Source: Vibrio sp. SCSIO 43137
GTDB lineage: Bacteria; Pseudomonadota; Gammaproteobacteria; Enterobacterales; Vibrionaceae
Length of the DNA stretch: 64,000 bases
NCBI RefSeq assembly: GCF_028201475.1
Contig: NZ_CP116384.1
Span: 124,001 to 188,000 of the forward strand
Reading direction: 5' to 3'
In this document: piece after piece, positions 15,523-25,497 of the stretch
Position numbering within the stretch: the first letter of the stretch is position 1
Layout: the number at the start of each line of letters is the position of its first letter
The notes under the pieces: generated by a model
Databases searched by the model: none
The model's input: the letters and a program-made list of their open reading frames with translations, nothing else
Told to the model about the DNA's origin: nothing
Made by a program: the position numbers and the translations under genes

Positions 15523-17403
15523 TTATACGGTGAAGAAGTCCAGTTCACTTTTTTGAGTTTCAGCCAGTTTAGCCAGTTCAGACGATGCCTGAAGAGTTTC
15601 GTCTACACCCGCTACATTTTGCTGAACAAGGTCAAAGGCAGAAGTGGTGTTTTTTGAAATATCTTCAGTTACAGAGAATTGCTCCTGCGCTGCGGTGGCA
15701 ACCATGGTATTGATTGCTGATATGGATTCTGCAGATGCTGAAATATCGTCGAATGAGACCTTTATGTTTTCTGCCAGTTGTACCGACTGCTCTATCAGTT
15801 CAACATTTTGCGACATATTGTCATGTGCCCGTTCCGATTGCTTTTGTAGTTTCTCGATAATTTCCTGAATGCTCACTGTTGAGTCTTGTGTTTTTGAAGC
15901 AAGATTTCTGACTTCATCTGCAACTACAGCAAATCCTCGTCCATGTTCACCAGCCCTTGCAGCTTCAATAGCGGCATTGAGTGCTAACAAGTTGGTTTGT
16001 TCTGAGATAGAGTTAATGACTTCAATAACGGAACCTATTTCGACGGCAAACTGACGAAGTTCATTAACTATGCTGGCACTCTCATTGACGGAAGAGTCTA
16101 TTTCGTTGGTCAGTTTGATGTTCTTCTCAAGGTTTTGCTGGCCCACATTCACATTGTGTTGCGCTTTTTTTGCCTCTTCTTCTGCAGCAACGGCTTGCTG
16201 ACTGACTTCCTGTGATGTCGAAGATAACTCATTGATTGCGGTAGAAATTTGCTCTACCTGAGACAGTTCGTCATTGGCGTTGGATTTGCTGTCATTCATG
16301 ATGACATTGAGCTGCTCAGAAGCAGAGGAAACACTATCAGAAATCGAACGCGTATTTTGGATCAGTTCAAGCAATTGATTGGATAACTTGATAAGGGATG
16401 AGTAAATTCCAGTTTCTTTTCCCGTGTGTTTTATCCGGTGAGTAAAATCACCTGACGCCATTTTCTCCATTAAGGTTGCAATTTCGTTCGGAGTTCCGCC
16501 TACCGGCTTTAAAACCAGTTTGTTTAAAGTGAAGAGCAGTATTGCTAACGCTAGCATCAGGCTCAACGCTCCGACGATAACAGATGTGGTCAGTTGCTTA
16601 TCGGCGCCTTTTTCTATGTCATCGTTGTTGATAAAACTTACAAATTGCCATCCGGCTACTTCTAGTTCTGTCCAGAATGCAGTGAAACTTGCGGTATCCC
16701 CATCTACTTCGGTGTCATAGCTCAGCTCAGGGTTGTTGGCACTGAAGTTCTTATAGATAGCTCTCTCTTGAAATATGTCCCTACCCAACAATTGCTTGTA
16801 AGGCGCAACTAATATTGTGCCCTCTTGAGTATATAAAAAGATATCGTCACGACCGACTAAAAAGTCGAGCAGAGATTCAAGATAGACGGTTGTGATAACG
16901 GCAATTTCACTGTTAGTTTTGTACGCCATAGTGACAACTTCATTATTTGTCACAGCAGATTGAAAAGGTGCAGAGATATAAAAGGTTTTCCCCTGATTAA
17001 ATAGCGCTTTGTAATATGAACGTCCCAGCGCCTTTACGTTAAAGTTCTGCTTTTTTCCTTTCCTGTTATAGATATCGCCATCAAGAGTGATGATATAGGC
17101 GCCTTCGATAAATTGGCTTTGAGTCCGGTATAACATTTCTAACTGAGTCACAGCTTTATCAGAAAGACCGGTTGAAGTGATATCAGACCGGTTAGCCTCG
17201 ACACCTGAAAGCGTATTTTTGTAGCCGTTGATCTTTTGCTGAAGATGCTCTTCTACGGTGGCATTCTTTTCTGTCAGCACATATTTGTTGAGTGCAATAC
17301 TCTCTTCCTGAAAGGTGAAGTAAGCAATTGAGCAAAGAGCAATAATGATAAGGGCTATCATTGCTCCAATGCTTCCTGCCACCCGAAGTTTAAATTCGTT
17401 CAT
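15523..17403 (-). CDS. Methyl-accepting chemotaxis protein with dCache-type sensor
   Basis: 626 residues. TM1 is at about 10-32 ([18 protein letters not shown]). A periplasmic domain of about 240 residues follows, with the Cache pattern of alternating strands ([37 protein letters not shown]). TM2 is at about 275-298 and leads to a HAMP segment with [24 protein letters not shown]. The cytoplasmic signalling domain contains the conserved hairpin tip [20 protein letters not shown] that binds CheA/CheW. Ligand is unknown; dCache receptors of this type often sense amino or organic acids. The gene stands alone on its strand with its own terminator. No C-terminal receptor-modification pentapeptide is seen. 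Confidence 0.93.
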   Translation of the reverse strand: MNEFKLRVAGSIGAMIALIIIALCSIAYFTFQEESIALNKYVLTEKNATVEEHLQQKINGYKNTLSGVEANRSDITSTGLSDKAVTQLEMLYRTQSQFIEGAYIITLDGDIYNRKGKKQNFNVKALGRSYYKALFNQGKTFYISAPFQSAVTNNEVVTMAYKTNSEIAVITTVYLESLLDFLVGRDDIFLYTQEGTILVAPYKQLLGRDIFQERAIYKNFSANNPELSYDTEVDGDTASFTAFWTELEVAGWQFVSFINNDDIEKGADKQLTTSVIVGALSLMLALAILLFTLNKLVLKPVGGTPNEIATLMEKMASGDFTHRIKHTGKETGIYSSLIKLSNQLLELIQNTRSISDSVSSASEQLNVIMNDSKSNANDELSQVEQISTAINELSSTSQEVSQQAVAAEEEAKKAQHNVNVGQQNLEKNIKLTNEIDSSVNESASIVNELRQFAVEIGSVIEVINSISEQTNLLALNAAIEAARAGEHGRGFAVVADEVRNLASKTQDSTVSIQEIIEKLQKQSERAHDNMSQNVELIEQSVQLAENIKVSFDDISASAESISAINTMVATAAQEQFSVTEDISKNTTSAFDLVQQNVAGVDETLQASSELAKLAETQKSELDFFTV

Positions 17404-17559
17404 CTTGTTTATCCATATAGTTATAATGGTTATCTCATCGCCAGCTCTGATAAGCTACCATATGCATCGAGAGTTCAGGTTGTTCTCTTACATGGCATTA
17501 CAATGTGACGCCAAGGCAGAAGAGAGCGCACTTTGAGACAGAGTGTGACTGACCGAAAA

Positions 17560-17586
17560 AAGGGCTGCTGAATATCAGCAGCCCTT
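17560..17586 (-). terminator. Rho-independent terminator of pflB
   Basis: AAGGGCTGCTG (17560-17570), loop AATAT, CAGCAGCCCTT (17576-17586): perfect 11-bp stem. On the minus strand it is followed by a run of T (CCCTTTTTTCGG), 21 bases after the pflB stop codon. Confidence 0.9.
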
Positions 17587-17607
17587 GGTCGGCAGTATTA
17601 AGTTTAT

Positions 17608-19905
17608 TTATATTTTGTTGGTGAATGTCCGGGTAATCACATCTTGCTGCTGCTCTTTAGTGAGAGAGTTAAACCTCACGGCATAGCCAGATACCCGGAT
17701 AGTTAGCTGCGGGTACTTCTCCGGATGCTCAACTGCATCAAGTAACATCTCCCTGTTCATCACATTCACATTCAGGTGTTGGCCACCTTCAACGGCTTCA
17801 GAGATGTCACCTTCCTGATGATGAAAGTAACCATCCATCAAAGCGGCCAGATTTCTTTTCTGGCTGTCGTCATCTTTACCTAATGCATCAGGCACAATGG
17901 AGAATGTGTATGAGATACCATCTTTGGCATAAGCAAACGGCAGTTTAGACACAGACGTTAATGAGGCAACAGCACCATTTTGGTCCCTGCCATGCATAGG
18001 GTTTGCACCCGGGCCGAATGGCATTCCCGCTTTACGTCCGTCTGGGGTATTACCGGTTTTCTTACCATAAACAACGTTCGAAGTAATGGTCAGAATCGAT
18101 TGAGTCGGTGTGGCTTCACGGTAGGTATGCTTGGTCTGAATTTTCTTCATAAAACGTTCTACCAGTTCACACGCAATGTCATCGACACGAGGATCGTTGT
18201 TGCCAAACGTCGGGTATTCACCTTTGATATCGAAATCGATAGCCAGACCATCATCGTCACGGACAGGGCGGACTTCGGCAAACTTGATGGCTGAAAGAGA
18301 GTCGGCAACGACTGAAAGGCCGGCAATACCACACGCCATTGTGCGGTATACATCTTTATCCATTAATGCCATCAGCGAGGCTTCATAGCTGTAGCGGTCG
18401 TGAGAGTAATGGATGATGTTTAATGCGGTAACATATTGTGTGGCAAGCCATTCCAGTACCTGATCAAACTTAGGCATCAGGCTGTCAAAATCTAATACTT
18501 CGTCAGTAACTGGTGCACGTTGAGGGCCGACCTGTACCTTTGATTTCTCATCAATACCGCCATTGATAGCATACAGCAATGCTTTAGCAAGGTTAGCGCG
18601 GGCACCAAAGAACTGCATATGTTTGCCGACGATTTGCGGGCTTACACAACAGGCAATTGCGTAGTCATCATTGTTAAAATCAGCCCGCATCAGATCATCA
18701 TTTTCATATTGAACCGATGAGGTATCAATTGAGACTTTGGCTGCATAGCGTTTAAATGGTTCAGGCAGATTTTCTGACCACAGCACCGTCATATTAGGCT
18801 CAGGCGCCGGGCCCATATTGTATAGTGTATGAAGATAGCGGAAGGTCGTTTTCGTCACTAATGTACGGCCGTCTACCCCCATGCCTGCCATGGCTTCCGT
18901 TGCCCAGATAGGATCCCCGGAGAAGAGTGAGTCATAGTCCGGAGTACGCAGGAAGCGAACCATTCTCAGCTTCATAATAAAGTGATCGATCAGTTCTTGT
19001 GCCTGTGTTTCATCCAGTGTTCCGTTAGCAAGATCCCGCTCAATAAATACATCAAGGAAAGTTGACGTTCTGCCGAGAGACATGGCAGCACCGTTTTGTG
19101 ATTTCACGGCAGCAAGGTAGCCAAAGTAAGTAAACTGCACGGCTTCCTGAGCGGTTGTGGCCGGATAAGACATATCAATACCGTACTTTAAACCCATGGT
19201 ATGAATGTCTTTTAAGGCCTGAACTTGATCGGCAAGCTCTTCACGCAGACGTAAGGTTTTATCCAGTTGTTCACCTCGTTCCATAAAGGCTTGAGTTGAA
19301 TCAAACTGTTGTTGTTTGTCGGCAATTAAATACTCAATGCCATAAAGGGCGATTCGGCGGTAGTCACCAATGATTCTTCCCCGGCCGTAAGCATCCGGTA
19401 AACCTGTGATAATGCCGGATTTGCGACAGGCAATAATATCTTTGCTATAGATATCGAAGCAGGCTTTGTTATGGGTTTTACGATATTCAGTGAAGGTTTT
19501 TTCTATCTTAGGATCCAGGGTACGTCCATACACTTCGCAGGAGTTTTTAACCATACGGATACCGCCGTTGGCAATCATTCCCCGTTTAAGAGGTTTATCG
19601 GTCTGCAAACCGACGATGGTTTCCAGATTTTGGTTAATATAGCCAGCGTCATGAGACGTGATGGTAGATGGAAGATCTGTATCGAAATCCAGAGGGGCAT
19701 GAGAGCGACTCTCTTCTTTTATCCCTTCCAGTACACTGTCCCATAAAGCTTGAGTTGCTTTGGTAGGCCCAGCCAGGAATGCTTCATCACCTTCATAAGG
19801 AGCGTAGTTGCTCTGAATGAAATCACGGGTATTTACTTCGCGTTGCCAATCGCCGGCAGTGAACCCTTTCCAAGCTTCTAACATTTTGGTTGTTGGAATC
19901 GTCAT
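17608..19905 (-). CDS. pflB: Pyruvate formate-lyase (formate C-acetyltransferase)
   Basis: 765 residues, full length for PflB/TdcE. The adjacent catalytic cysteines are in [19 protein letters not shown], and the glycyl radical site near the C-terminus is [18 protein letters not shown], almost identical to E. coli PflB. The enzyme cleaves pyruvate with CoA to acetyl-CoA and formate under anaerobic conditions after activation by a PflA-type radical SAM enzyme. AGGTAAGAAG precedes the ATG, and a strong terminator follows. Unlike the usual arrangement, neither focA nor pflA is adjacent, so it must use an activase encoded elsewhere, or is a second isozyme (TdcE-like 2-ketobutyrate formate-lyase is an alternative). 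IS copy 2 lies about 290 bases upstream of its start and may influence expression. Confidence 0.95.
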   Translation of the reverse strand: MTIPTTKMLEAWKGFTAGDWQREVNTRDFIQSNYAPYEGDEAFLAGPTKATQALWDSVLEGIKEESRSHAPLDFDTDLPSTITSHDAGYINQNLETIVGLQTDKPLKRGMIANGGIRMVKNSCEVYGRTLDPKIEKTFTEYRKTHNKACFDIYSKDIIACRKSGIITGLPDAYGRGRIIGDYRRIALYGIEYLIADKQQQFDSTQAFMERGEQLDKTLRLREELADQVQALKDIHTMGLKYGIDMSYPATTAQEAVQFTYFGYLAAVKSQNGAAMSLGRTSTFLDVFIERDLANGTLDETQAQELIDHFIMKLRMVRFLRTPDYDSLFSGDPIWATEAMAGMGVDGRTLVTKTTFRYLHTLYNMGPAPEPNMTVLWSENLPEPFKRYAAKVSIDTSSVQYENDDLMRADFNNDDYAIACCVSPQIVGKHMQFFGARANLAKALLYAINGGIDEKSKVQVGPQRAPVTDEVLDFDSLMPKFDQVLEWLATQYVTALNIIHYSHDRYSYEASLMALMDKDVYRTMACGIAGLSVVADSLSAIKFAEVRPVRDDDGLAIDFDIKGEYPTFGNNDPRVDDIACELVERFMKKIQTKHTYREATPTQSILTITSNVVYGKKTGNTPDGRKAGMPFGPGANPMHGRDQNGAVASLTSVSKLPFAYAKDGISYTFSIVPDALGKDDDSQKRNLAALMDGYFHHQEGDISEAVEGGQHLNVNVMNREMLLDAVEHPEKYPQLTIRVSGYAVRFNSLTKEQQQDVITRTFTNKI

Positions 19906-20159
19906 CTTCTTACCTATTAAATTGTCATTAAACTCAATTAAGGCGAGCTTAGCTCTGAGGGCTGCTCGTTTTCCTTAATGATGAAAGGCATATATAGAAT
20001 GTCTTATTTGTCCGGAGTGAATATATTGCAGACAAATCTATGAGTAAAATGAATGTTTTGCAGGAAATGAATGCATAAAGAGCATATATTAAAAGGTTAG
20101 TTAACGTTTATCCAATCTACTGTTTTACGGTATTACTCTTTTAGTAATGAAGCCTAATA

Positions 20160-20192
20160 ATGTGCTGCAGTGGTGTGTGTCCCCGTTAATTG
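20160..20192. repeat. 33-bp repeat R33, left copy
   Basis: Identical to 21660-21692, same orientation. It contains TGGTGTGTGTCCCCGTTAA, the uninterrupted form of the sequence that flanks both IS copies. It ends four bases before the left limit of IS copy 2. Confidence 0.85.
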
Positions 20193-20284
20193 CAGTGGTG
20201 TGTGTTGAGATGGTCACTCCGCAACCGGCATCGCAATGTGCCAAGATTGAAGTGTTACAGCGACAATCTAACGGAGTGACCATT

Positions 20285-21310
20285 ATGAAATGTAGTGTTA
20301 TTAGTATCGATTTAGCAAAGAATGTCTTTCAAATTTGCGCACTCAGTAACGAAAGAACAGTCTTGTTCAACAAGAAAGTAAAACGCTCTAACTTGCTGCA
20401 TGAGCTACGACAGTTCGAACCGACTCTGGTCGTTATGGAAGCCTGCTACTCTTCCAACCCTTGGGGGCGTCGTATTCAGAAGCTCGGCCATACCGTTAAG
20501 TGTATTCCTGCTTTTGCGGTGAAGCCGTTCGTTATTGGCAATAAAAACGACAACAACGATGCACTGGCAATCGCTGAAGCCTCATTCCGGCCAACACTGC
20601 GTTTTGTTCCCATCAAATCGATTGAGCAACAAGATGTTCAGTCTCTTCATAAAATCAGGGAGTTACTCATTAAGCAGCGTGGTGCTTGGATGAACCAGCT
20701 CAGGGGATTACTTGCCGAGTATGGTGAAGTACTTCCCAAGGGCATTGCGCATATAAAACGTCAGTTACCTTTAATTTTAGAAGATAACAGCAATGAACTG
20801 ACGCCTGTCTCGCGTGGTTTTATCACCAGAATTGCGCTTAATATTCGCTTATGCTCTAAGCAGATTAAAGACATCGAAATAGAATTACAGCATCTTCTTG
20901 CCCAGCGAAATGACTATCAAAGGCTGCTTAATGTTCCCGGAGTTGGGCCGATAGTGGCCTCAGCACTTCTGGCTTATATCAATGACATTGGTTGCTTTAA
21001 AAATGGCCGCCAGTTCGCCGCCTGGGTTGGATTAACGCCTCGACAATACGCCAGTGGAGATATCAACCGGCTGGGTAAAATCAGCAAACGGGGAAACCGG
21101 ACACTCAGAAAGCTTCTCATTCATGGAGCGCGAGCAATACTAAGCAGAAGCTCGGGCAAAGACGACCGCCTCAGCCAGTGGATGAATGGCTTAAAAGAGC
21201 GTATGCACCCATGTAAATGTACCGTAGCTTTAGCTAATAAGCTTGCTCGTATTATCTGGGTGGTATTAGCAACGAAAACAGAGTTCCAAGCTTCTAAAGC
21301 ATGTGCTTAG
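20285..21310 (+). CDS. IS1111-group (IS110 family) DEDD transposase, copy 2
   Basis: 341 residues, same protein as the copy at 8293, with the DEDD residues in VISIDLAKNVFQI, VVMEACYSS and NKNDNNDALAIAEA and the Transposase_20 domain at the C-terminus. The identity between copies indicates recent transposition or gene conversion. A longer reading from 20147 would start in flanking repeat DNA and is not credible, because the flanking part differs between copies. Confidence 0.95.
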   Translation: MKCSVISIDLAKNVFQICALSNERTVLFNKKVKRSNLLHELRQFEPTLVVMEACYSSNPWGRRIQKLGHTVKCIPAFAVKPFVIGNKNDNNDALAIAEASFRPTLRFVPIKSIEQQDVQSLHKIRELLIKQRGAWMNQLRGLLAEYGEVLPKGIAHIKRQLPLILEDNSNELTPVSRGFITRIALNIRLCSKQIKDIEIELQHLLAQRNDYQRLLNVPGVGPIVASALLAYINDIGCFKNGRQFAAWVGLTPRQYASGDINRLGKISKRGNRTLRKLLIHGARAILSRSSGKDDRLSQWMNGLKERMHPCKCTVALANKLARIIWVVLATKTEFQASKACA

Positions 21311-21386
21311 TTAGCAACACAAAATACTGAAAACCAGACAACAAACAGGAAACGGTAGCAACACAGTTAATGAAAAAACGGCATTC

Positions 21387-21459
21387 GCCCTGTTTAGAAC
21401 CTCGTCGAGGACAACTGCTTGATAGTGAAAGCATAGTGTGTGTAACAGGCAAACAGGGC
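21387..21459 (+). ncRNA. Candidate guide RNA core in the IS right end, copy 2
   Basis: Same sequence as 9395-9467: an outer stem GCCCTGTTT/AAACAGGGC, an inner CCTCG-T-CGAGG stem, and a loop with AGTGTGTGT. See copy 1 for the reasoning. Confidence 0.45.
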
Positions 21460-21659
21460 TCTTGAATCTCATTAGGGCGCTTCGCACTAAAGCGAAACAG
21501 AGACGCCGGATATATGTCAAAAGACCGTATTCTTAACTGATGCCAATACCATTAATCAGGTGAATCTTATGTAACGGACAAACGACTATGGCTTTGTAAT
21601 TAACAAACCTTCAATCTTTACTTGATTGGAGTGACCATATATGTCCTCGTTAATTGCTT

Positions 21660-21692
21660 ATGTGCTGCAGTGGTGTGTGTCCCCGTTAATTG
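21660..21692. repeat. 33-bp repeat R33, right copy
   Basis: Second copy of 20160-20192, offset 1500 bases, placed seven bases after the right limit of IS copy 2. It keeps the uninterrupted GGTGTGTGTCCCCGTTAATTG target-like sequence. Confidence 0.85.
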
Positions 21693-21697
21693 TCGTT

Positions 21698-21821
21698 TTA
21701 ACTGATGCCAATACCATTAATCAGGTGAATCTTATGTAACGGACAAACGACTATGGCTTTGTAATCAACAAACCTTCAATCTTTACTTGATTGGAGTGAC
21801 CATATATGTCCTCGTTAATTG
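21698..21821 (+). mobile_element. Isolated right end of the IS1111-type element
   Basis: 124 bases repeat 21533-21656 (offset 165) with one mismatch, ending in the same GTCCTCGTTAATTG junction. It includes the right inverted repeat GGAGTGACCAT but no transposase. It is either the remains of a third insertion deleted internally or a tandem duplication at the target. Confidence 0.85.
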
Positions 21822-22151
21822 TCCTAATTGCGTTAATTGTTTCCATCGTGCGGATGAGCCCTTTGTGATTGAATGTATCGATGGTGCTGTCAGTGACCGA
21901 GCCACTATATGTATAAACAGGTAATAGCTTTATTTTTTGTTCCCGATCGCAGAGTAGCTAAATCAATAAGTTCTATCAATGGTCAGTCGTTTAGATATAA
22001 ATACTGTTTTAGTAGAAAATCACAATATATAAAATTAGTTTATTATGTAATTGTGGCTTTAGTGATCAATTGATTCTGATCATTACAGATAAATCTGCTT
22101 TTGAGTGAAGATCCTATGTGCGTTATCTCATATAAACAACATAGGTGATTT
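21822..22151. promoter_or_regulatory. Upstream region of yjiHG
   Basis: About 330 bases without a gene, between the IS fragment and yjiH. AT-rich, with the FNR-like site at 22070-22083 as the only clear signal. Confidence 0.4.
22070..22083. promoter_or_regulatory. FNR-like binding site upstream of yjiH
   Basis: TTGAT-TCTG-ATCAT matches the anaerobic regulator FNR consensus TTGAT-N4-ATCAA at nine of ten positions. It lies 69 bases before the yjiH start, compatible with activation, and suits a region rich in anaerobic genes. A CRP-like reading is weaker. Confidence 0.5.
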
Positions 22152-22907
22152 ATGTCTGATCCAATACAACAACAGCGTAAAGTAACTTGGGGAAGTTATC
22201 TGGCCCTCGCTTTTGCTATCGTTTTCTTCTCTGGTTTAATGAAGTCCAGTCAATGGTACGGTGTGCTTGATTTTACCACCTTAAACGGCTCTTTTGGGAA
22301 GGTCGTTTACGATGTAAAAGAGACTACAGAGGGAGTACAAACCTCAACAACGTATCTGCGAGGCAAAGGCGGCAGCGGTGCCCGTGACGGCTTTATTTTC
22401 GCTTTAACCCTTATCCCAACGGTGATGTTTGCTTTAGGTGTGATTAATGTACTTGAACATTATGGTGCATTAGATGCTGCCCGTAAACTCCTTACTCCTC
22501 TGCTGCGGCCATTAATGGGCATACCGGGCAGTTCTGGTCTTGCCTTAATTGCCTCACTACAGAGCACAGATGCAGGTGCTGCAATGACGCGTCAATTAAA
22601 AGATGAAAAGCGCCTGACAAAGCGTGAAACGGATGTGTTTACCATGTTTCAGTTCACGGCTGGAGCGACCATTGTTAACTTTTTCTCCTCAGGTGCAGTG
22701 TTATTTACCCTTACTCTTGCTGATGGCTCTATTGCAGTGACAAGCTCCATGGGGTTGGCGATTATAATTATGTTTGTGTTTAAGTTCGTTGGTGCAAATC
22801 TGTTCCGTATTTACCTCAATATCACAGAAGGAAAAGCGGAAAAACATGATAAAGATGAGAAAGATGATAAAGACAGCGGCAAACTAAATCAGGAGGCAGC
22901 ACAATGA
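22152..22907 (+). CDS. yjiH: YjiH-type nucleoside-recognition membrane protein
   Basis: 251 residues with several hydrophobic helices (YLALAFAIVFFSGLM, FIFALTLIPTVMFALGVINV, MGLAIIIMFVFKFVGANLF) and the Gate/nucleoside-recognition pattern GIPGSSGLALIASLQSTDAGAAMTR. The charged tail (HDKDEKDDKDSGK) is lineage-specific. E. coli yjiH and yjiG form the same two-gene set. The function is unproven; these halves resemble SpmA/SpmB and are thought to form a transporter or gate complex, possibly for dipeptides or nucleoside-like compounds. The stop overlaps the yjiG start by four bases (ATGA), so the two are translationally coupled. Confidence 0.85.
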   Translation: MSDPIQQQRKVTWGSYLALAFAIVFFSGLMKSSQWYGVLDFTTLNGSFGKVVYDVKETTEGVQTSTTYLRGKGGSGARDGFIFALTLIPTVMFALGVINVLEHYGALDAARKLLTPLLRPLMGIPGSSGLALIASLQSTDAGAAMTRQLKDEKRLTKRETDVFTMFQFTAGATIVNFFSSGAVLFTLTLADGSIAVTSSMGLAIIIMFVFKFVGANLFRIYLNITEGKAEKHDKDEKDDKDSGKLNQEAAQ

Positions 22908-23371
22908 GCAGTGTTAAAGCGAAAAAGCCGATGGTAACGGACATTTTTGTAGAAGGTGCCAGAAAGGGCTGGACCATAGCAACCACTTCCACTGTGCCGA
23001 ATGTATTAATGGCATTTGTTATCATTAAGGCGTTGCAAATAACCGGTCTGCTTGATGTCATTGGCAGCTTGTTTGCACCTGTAATGGCAATTTTTGGTTT
23101 ACCTGGTGAAGCTGCGGCAGTGCTTATCGGGGCATGGATGTCAATGGGTGGCGCCGTTGGTGTGGTTATCACTCTATTTGATCAGGGCATTCTTAATGGT
23201 GTACATATTGCGATTCTTGCTCCTGCCATCTATTTGATGGGCTCTCAGGTTCAGTATATGGGACGCATTATGGGGCCTATAGGAACAGAAGGGCGATATA
23301 TTCCGGTGATGATTGCCATCTCTGTACTGAATGCATTTGGTGCTATGCTGGTTATGAATCTGTTTGTTTAA
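22904..23371 (+). CDS. yjiG: YjiG-type membrane protein, partner of YjiH
   Basis: 155 residues, closely similar to E. coli YjiG (GARKGWTIATTSTVPNVLMAF, GLPGEAAAVLIGAWMSMGGAVGV, LAPAIYLMGSQVQYMGR). It is an SpmB-like half protein with about four membrane helices. A strong AGGAGG site lies within the end of yjiH. It should act with YjiH as a heteromeric membrane complex. In E. coli these genes sit beside an isoaspartyl dipeptidase gene, which is missing here. Confidence 0.87.
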   Translation: MSSVKAKKPMVTDIFVEGARKGWTIATTSTVPNVLMAFVIIKALQITGLLDVIGSLFAPVMAIFGLPGEAAAVLIGAWMSMGGAVGVVITLFDQGILNGVHIAILAPAIYLMGSQVQYMGRIMGPIGTEGRYIPVMIAISVLNAFGAMLVMNLFV

Positions 23372-23399
23372 GAGCTAAGCATAAAGTTAGCTGAGTATA

Positions 23400-23429
23400 C
23401 AGCCACGACGACTGAGTTGGTTGTGGCTG
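23400..23429 (+). terminator. Hairpin after yjiG
   Basis: CAGCCACGAC (23400-23409) pairs with GTTGTGGCTG (23420-23429), one G-T pair, 10-base loop. It lies 29 bases after the yjiG stop; no T-run follows, so terminator function is only likely. Confidence 0.4.
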
Positions 23430-23555
23430 ACCCCAAACCTTGCAGTGACAAAATAAAAACCTCCCGCCTTCTCATAAACGGGTTTTGCAATGGCATGCTA
23501 AGCTGATATCGTTTAATAATAAGTCAGAAACGTCTTGGTAAAAGCCTGAAACTCC

Positions 23556-24215
23556 ATGGAAAAAATTCTAATACTTATTGTGCCTCTGGCCATCTTGTTT
23601 TATTTCGTTAATCTTAAATATGGCAAAAAGAAGAGTTACAAAGATTGTGATTACAAGCATAAGAAACCATTACTGAACGCTAATGAATCGGTTTTTTATA
23701 ACAGCCTGATCACCGCTGTAGGTGAGCAGGGCATTGTTCTGTCAAAGGTGAGTATAGCTAATGTGATAGCTCCTGAAACGACGGACAAAAAGCAGTGGAC
23801 GAATGCTAACAGTTACATTTCCAGAGGTTATTTCGATTTTGTTGTTTGCGATCCCCGCACTTTAGAAGTCAAAGTGGTCATTGAACTTAATGATGATAAA
23901 GAGCTGACCAAGCCAAAGATTGAACGTGAAAAACTGTTGATACACATTTGCCATTCGGCGGGTATTCCCTTGATAGGTGCATCGGTAAAACACAGCTATC
24001 AGGTAAGTCGTTTAAGACGTTTGCTGGCATCGCATATTGACTTAATTGAGCCGGAAAAAGAGGTCAGGTTCTGTAAAAAATGTGGCAGCCCTATGGTGAT
24101 TAAAGTCGCCACCAAGGGTGACCATAAAGGGCGCCGTTTCTTTACCTGCAGCAGGCAGCCTAACTGTACTTATACAGAGAACTATAACGTGATATTTGAA
24201 GAGGCGGAGAGTTAA
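23556..24215 (+). CDS. DUF2726 nuclease-like protein with C-terminal zinc ribbon
   Basis: 219 residues. An N-terminal hydrophobic anchor (ILILIVPLAILFYFVNL) is followed by a DUF2726 domain (about 45-165) with the PD-(D/E)xK-like core FDFVVCDPRTLEVKVVIELND. The C-terminus is a topoisomerase-type zinc ribbon, CKKCGSPMVIKVATKGDHKG then FFTCSRQPNCTY, four cysteines suited to a zinc ion. Such proteins are widespread in Vibrio, and their role is not established; the fold suggests nucleic acid binding or cleavage. No operon partner: 184 bases after yjiG and 47 before the MFS gene. Confidence 0.8.
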   Translation: MEKILILIVPLAILFYFVNLKYGKKKSYKDCDYKHKKPLLNANESVFYNSLITAVGEQGIVLSKVSIANVIAPETTDKKQWTNANSYISRGYFDFVVCDPRTLEVKVVIELNDDKELTKPKIEREKLLIHICHSAGIPLIGASVKHSYQVSRLRRLLASHIDLIEPEKEVRFCKKCGSPMVIKVATKGDHKGRRFFTCSRQPNCTYTENYNVIFEEAES

Positions 24216-24262
24216 ACAAACTCTGCTGAATACCCATAAATCAAGGATGATTTAGGTAACGC

Positions 24263-25441
24263 ATGATTAAAAAGGACGATATACCCTTACTTTTTTTGGG
24301 TATTACCACGACATTTGTCGGGCTCGGTATTGGCCGCTTTTCATTTACTGCTATGTTGCCGGAGATGATTTTGTCCGGCTGGTTCTCTGACAGTGATGCG
24401 ACATACATTGGTACGGCGAACTTACTGGGTTATCTTGCCGGGGCTTTATTAACCAATCGTATCCTGAGATTCTTGTCGGTCGGTAAGATACTAAGCCTAT
24501 CCGTTTTTGCCATCTCCCTGAGTTACCTTCTTTGCGCACTTCCCGGTTATTTTGGCTGGTTTGCTTTCTGGCGCTTTGTGGCCGGTATCAGTGGTGCATT
24601 TCTTATTATTGTCGGCCCCTCCACCGTTCTTTCATTTTTGCCCAAGGAGCGACAGGCATTCAGCGGAAACTTGCTGTTTGTGGGTTTAGGATTAGGGATT
24701 TTACTATCAACTTCAGTGAGTTATTTGTCTTATCGGCTTGGCTTTTCATCTGTCTGGTTACTGTTGGGGTTCGTTGCTGTTATCTTGCTTTTCCCGGTAC
24801 GCTCAGTGGTGAGCCGTTATAACTTATTGACCACCAAAGCAACGCCGGTTAACCAATCTGCCGGAATAGCACTGTTCGCTAACAAGGCACTTCTTTTCGT
24901 TCTGCTGGCTTATGCACTTCAGGCCATGGGTTATGTTCCCCATACGGTGTTCTGGGTGGATTATCTGGCACGCGAGCTGGAACTTGGTACTACTGCTGCG
25001 TCAGTTCAGTGGATGGTGTTTGGTTTCGGTGCGATTTTTGGGCCAGTCATATTGGGAGTGATCACTCACCATTTGGGCTGGAGCTACTCTCTGATACTGG
25101 CGTTCGCCCTGAACACGGTAGCGATTGCAACCCCGCTATTTTGCCAGACAACAGCGGGCTATCTGTTCTCGTCCTTTTTTGTGGGGGCTATGCTGCCCTG
25201 TATTGTAGCATTGGTGTCCGGCTCTATTTACCAATTAGTAGGAGCCGATCTGCATAAGCAATACTGGGGGCTGGCAACGCTTATCTTCGCCGCCCTTCAG
25301 GCTTTCTCTGGCTACAGCATGTCACTGCTCTATAACTACTACTCCGGCTATCACAACCTGTTTGCGGTAGCGTCTGTCTGTTTGCTGGCGGGAACGGCAT
25401 TCACCATCTCAAGTGTTTTAGTTAGAAACAGGCAGCTTTAA
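24263..25441 (+). CDS. MFS transporter, YbfB/YjiJ family
   Basis: 392 residues with about 12 membrane helices. The N-terminal motif GLGIGRFSFTAMLPEMI is the hallmark of the YbfB/YjiJ group of the major facilitator superfamily. The loop after helix 2 (GALLTNRILRFLSVGK) matches the MFS loop motif. Substrate unknown; no enzyme gene is adjacent. The stop codon TAA lies within a 15-base unit that is tandemly duplicated (25434-25463), so the 3' end has been rearranged, but the protein itself is full length. Confidence 0.88.
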   Translation: MIKKDDIPLLFLGITTTFVGLGIGRFSFTAMLPEMILSGWFSDSDATYIGTANLLGYLAGALLTNRILRFLSVGKILSLSVFAISLSYLLCALPGYFGWFAFWRFVAGISGAFLIIVGPSTVLSFLPKERQAFSGNLLFVGLGLGILLSTSVSYLSYRLGFSSVWLLLGFVAVILLFPVRSVVSRYNLLTTKATPVNQSAGIALFANKALLFVLLAYALQAMGYVPHTVFWVDYLARELELGTTAASVQWMVFGFGAIFGPVILGVITHHLGWSYSLILAFALNTVAIATPLFCQTTAGYLFSSFFVGAMLPCIVALVSGSIYQLVGADLHKQYWGLATLIFAALQAFSGYSMSLLYNYYSGYHNLFAVASVCLLAGTAFTISSVLVRNRQL

Positions 25442-25463
25442 TGGTGTGAGCTTTAATGGTGTG
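25434..25463 (+). repeat. Tandem 15-bp duplication spanning the MFS stop codon
   Basis: AGCTTTAATGGTGTG occurs at 25434-25448 and again at 25449-25463, and the second copy runs on into TGTCCCG. That creates another GGTGTGTGTCCC motif like the IS1111 target found elsewhere in the window. Confidence 0.8.
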
Positions 25464-25497
25464 TGTCCCGATAAGCAATAAGCAGCGTCCTTCAGGT

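Larger units (their letters stand above)
20197..21653 (+). mobile_element. IS1111-group (IS110 family) insertion sequence, copy 2
   Basis: Same 1457-base unit as 8205-9661, shifted by 11,992 bases, with the transposase gene at 20285-21310 and inverted repeats ATGGTCACTCC (20210-20220) and GGAGTGACCAT (21628-21638). It is inserted between GGTGTGTGT and CCTCGTTAATTG. It is flanked by two R33 repeats and followed by an extra partial right end. Confidence 0.93.

Noticed and set aside
19906..20146. FNR site upstream of pflB
   Set aside because: The best candidate (TTGAG-N4-ATGAC on the minus strand) matches too few positions to claim.
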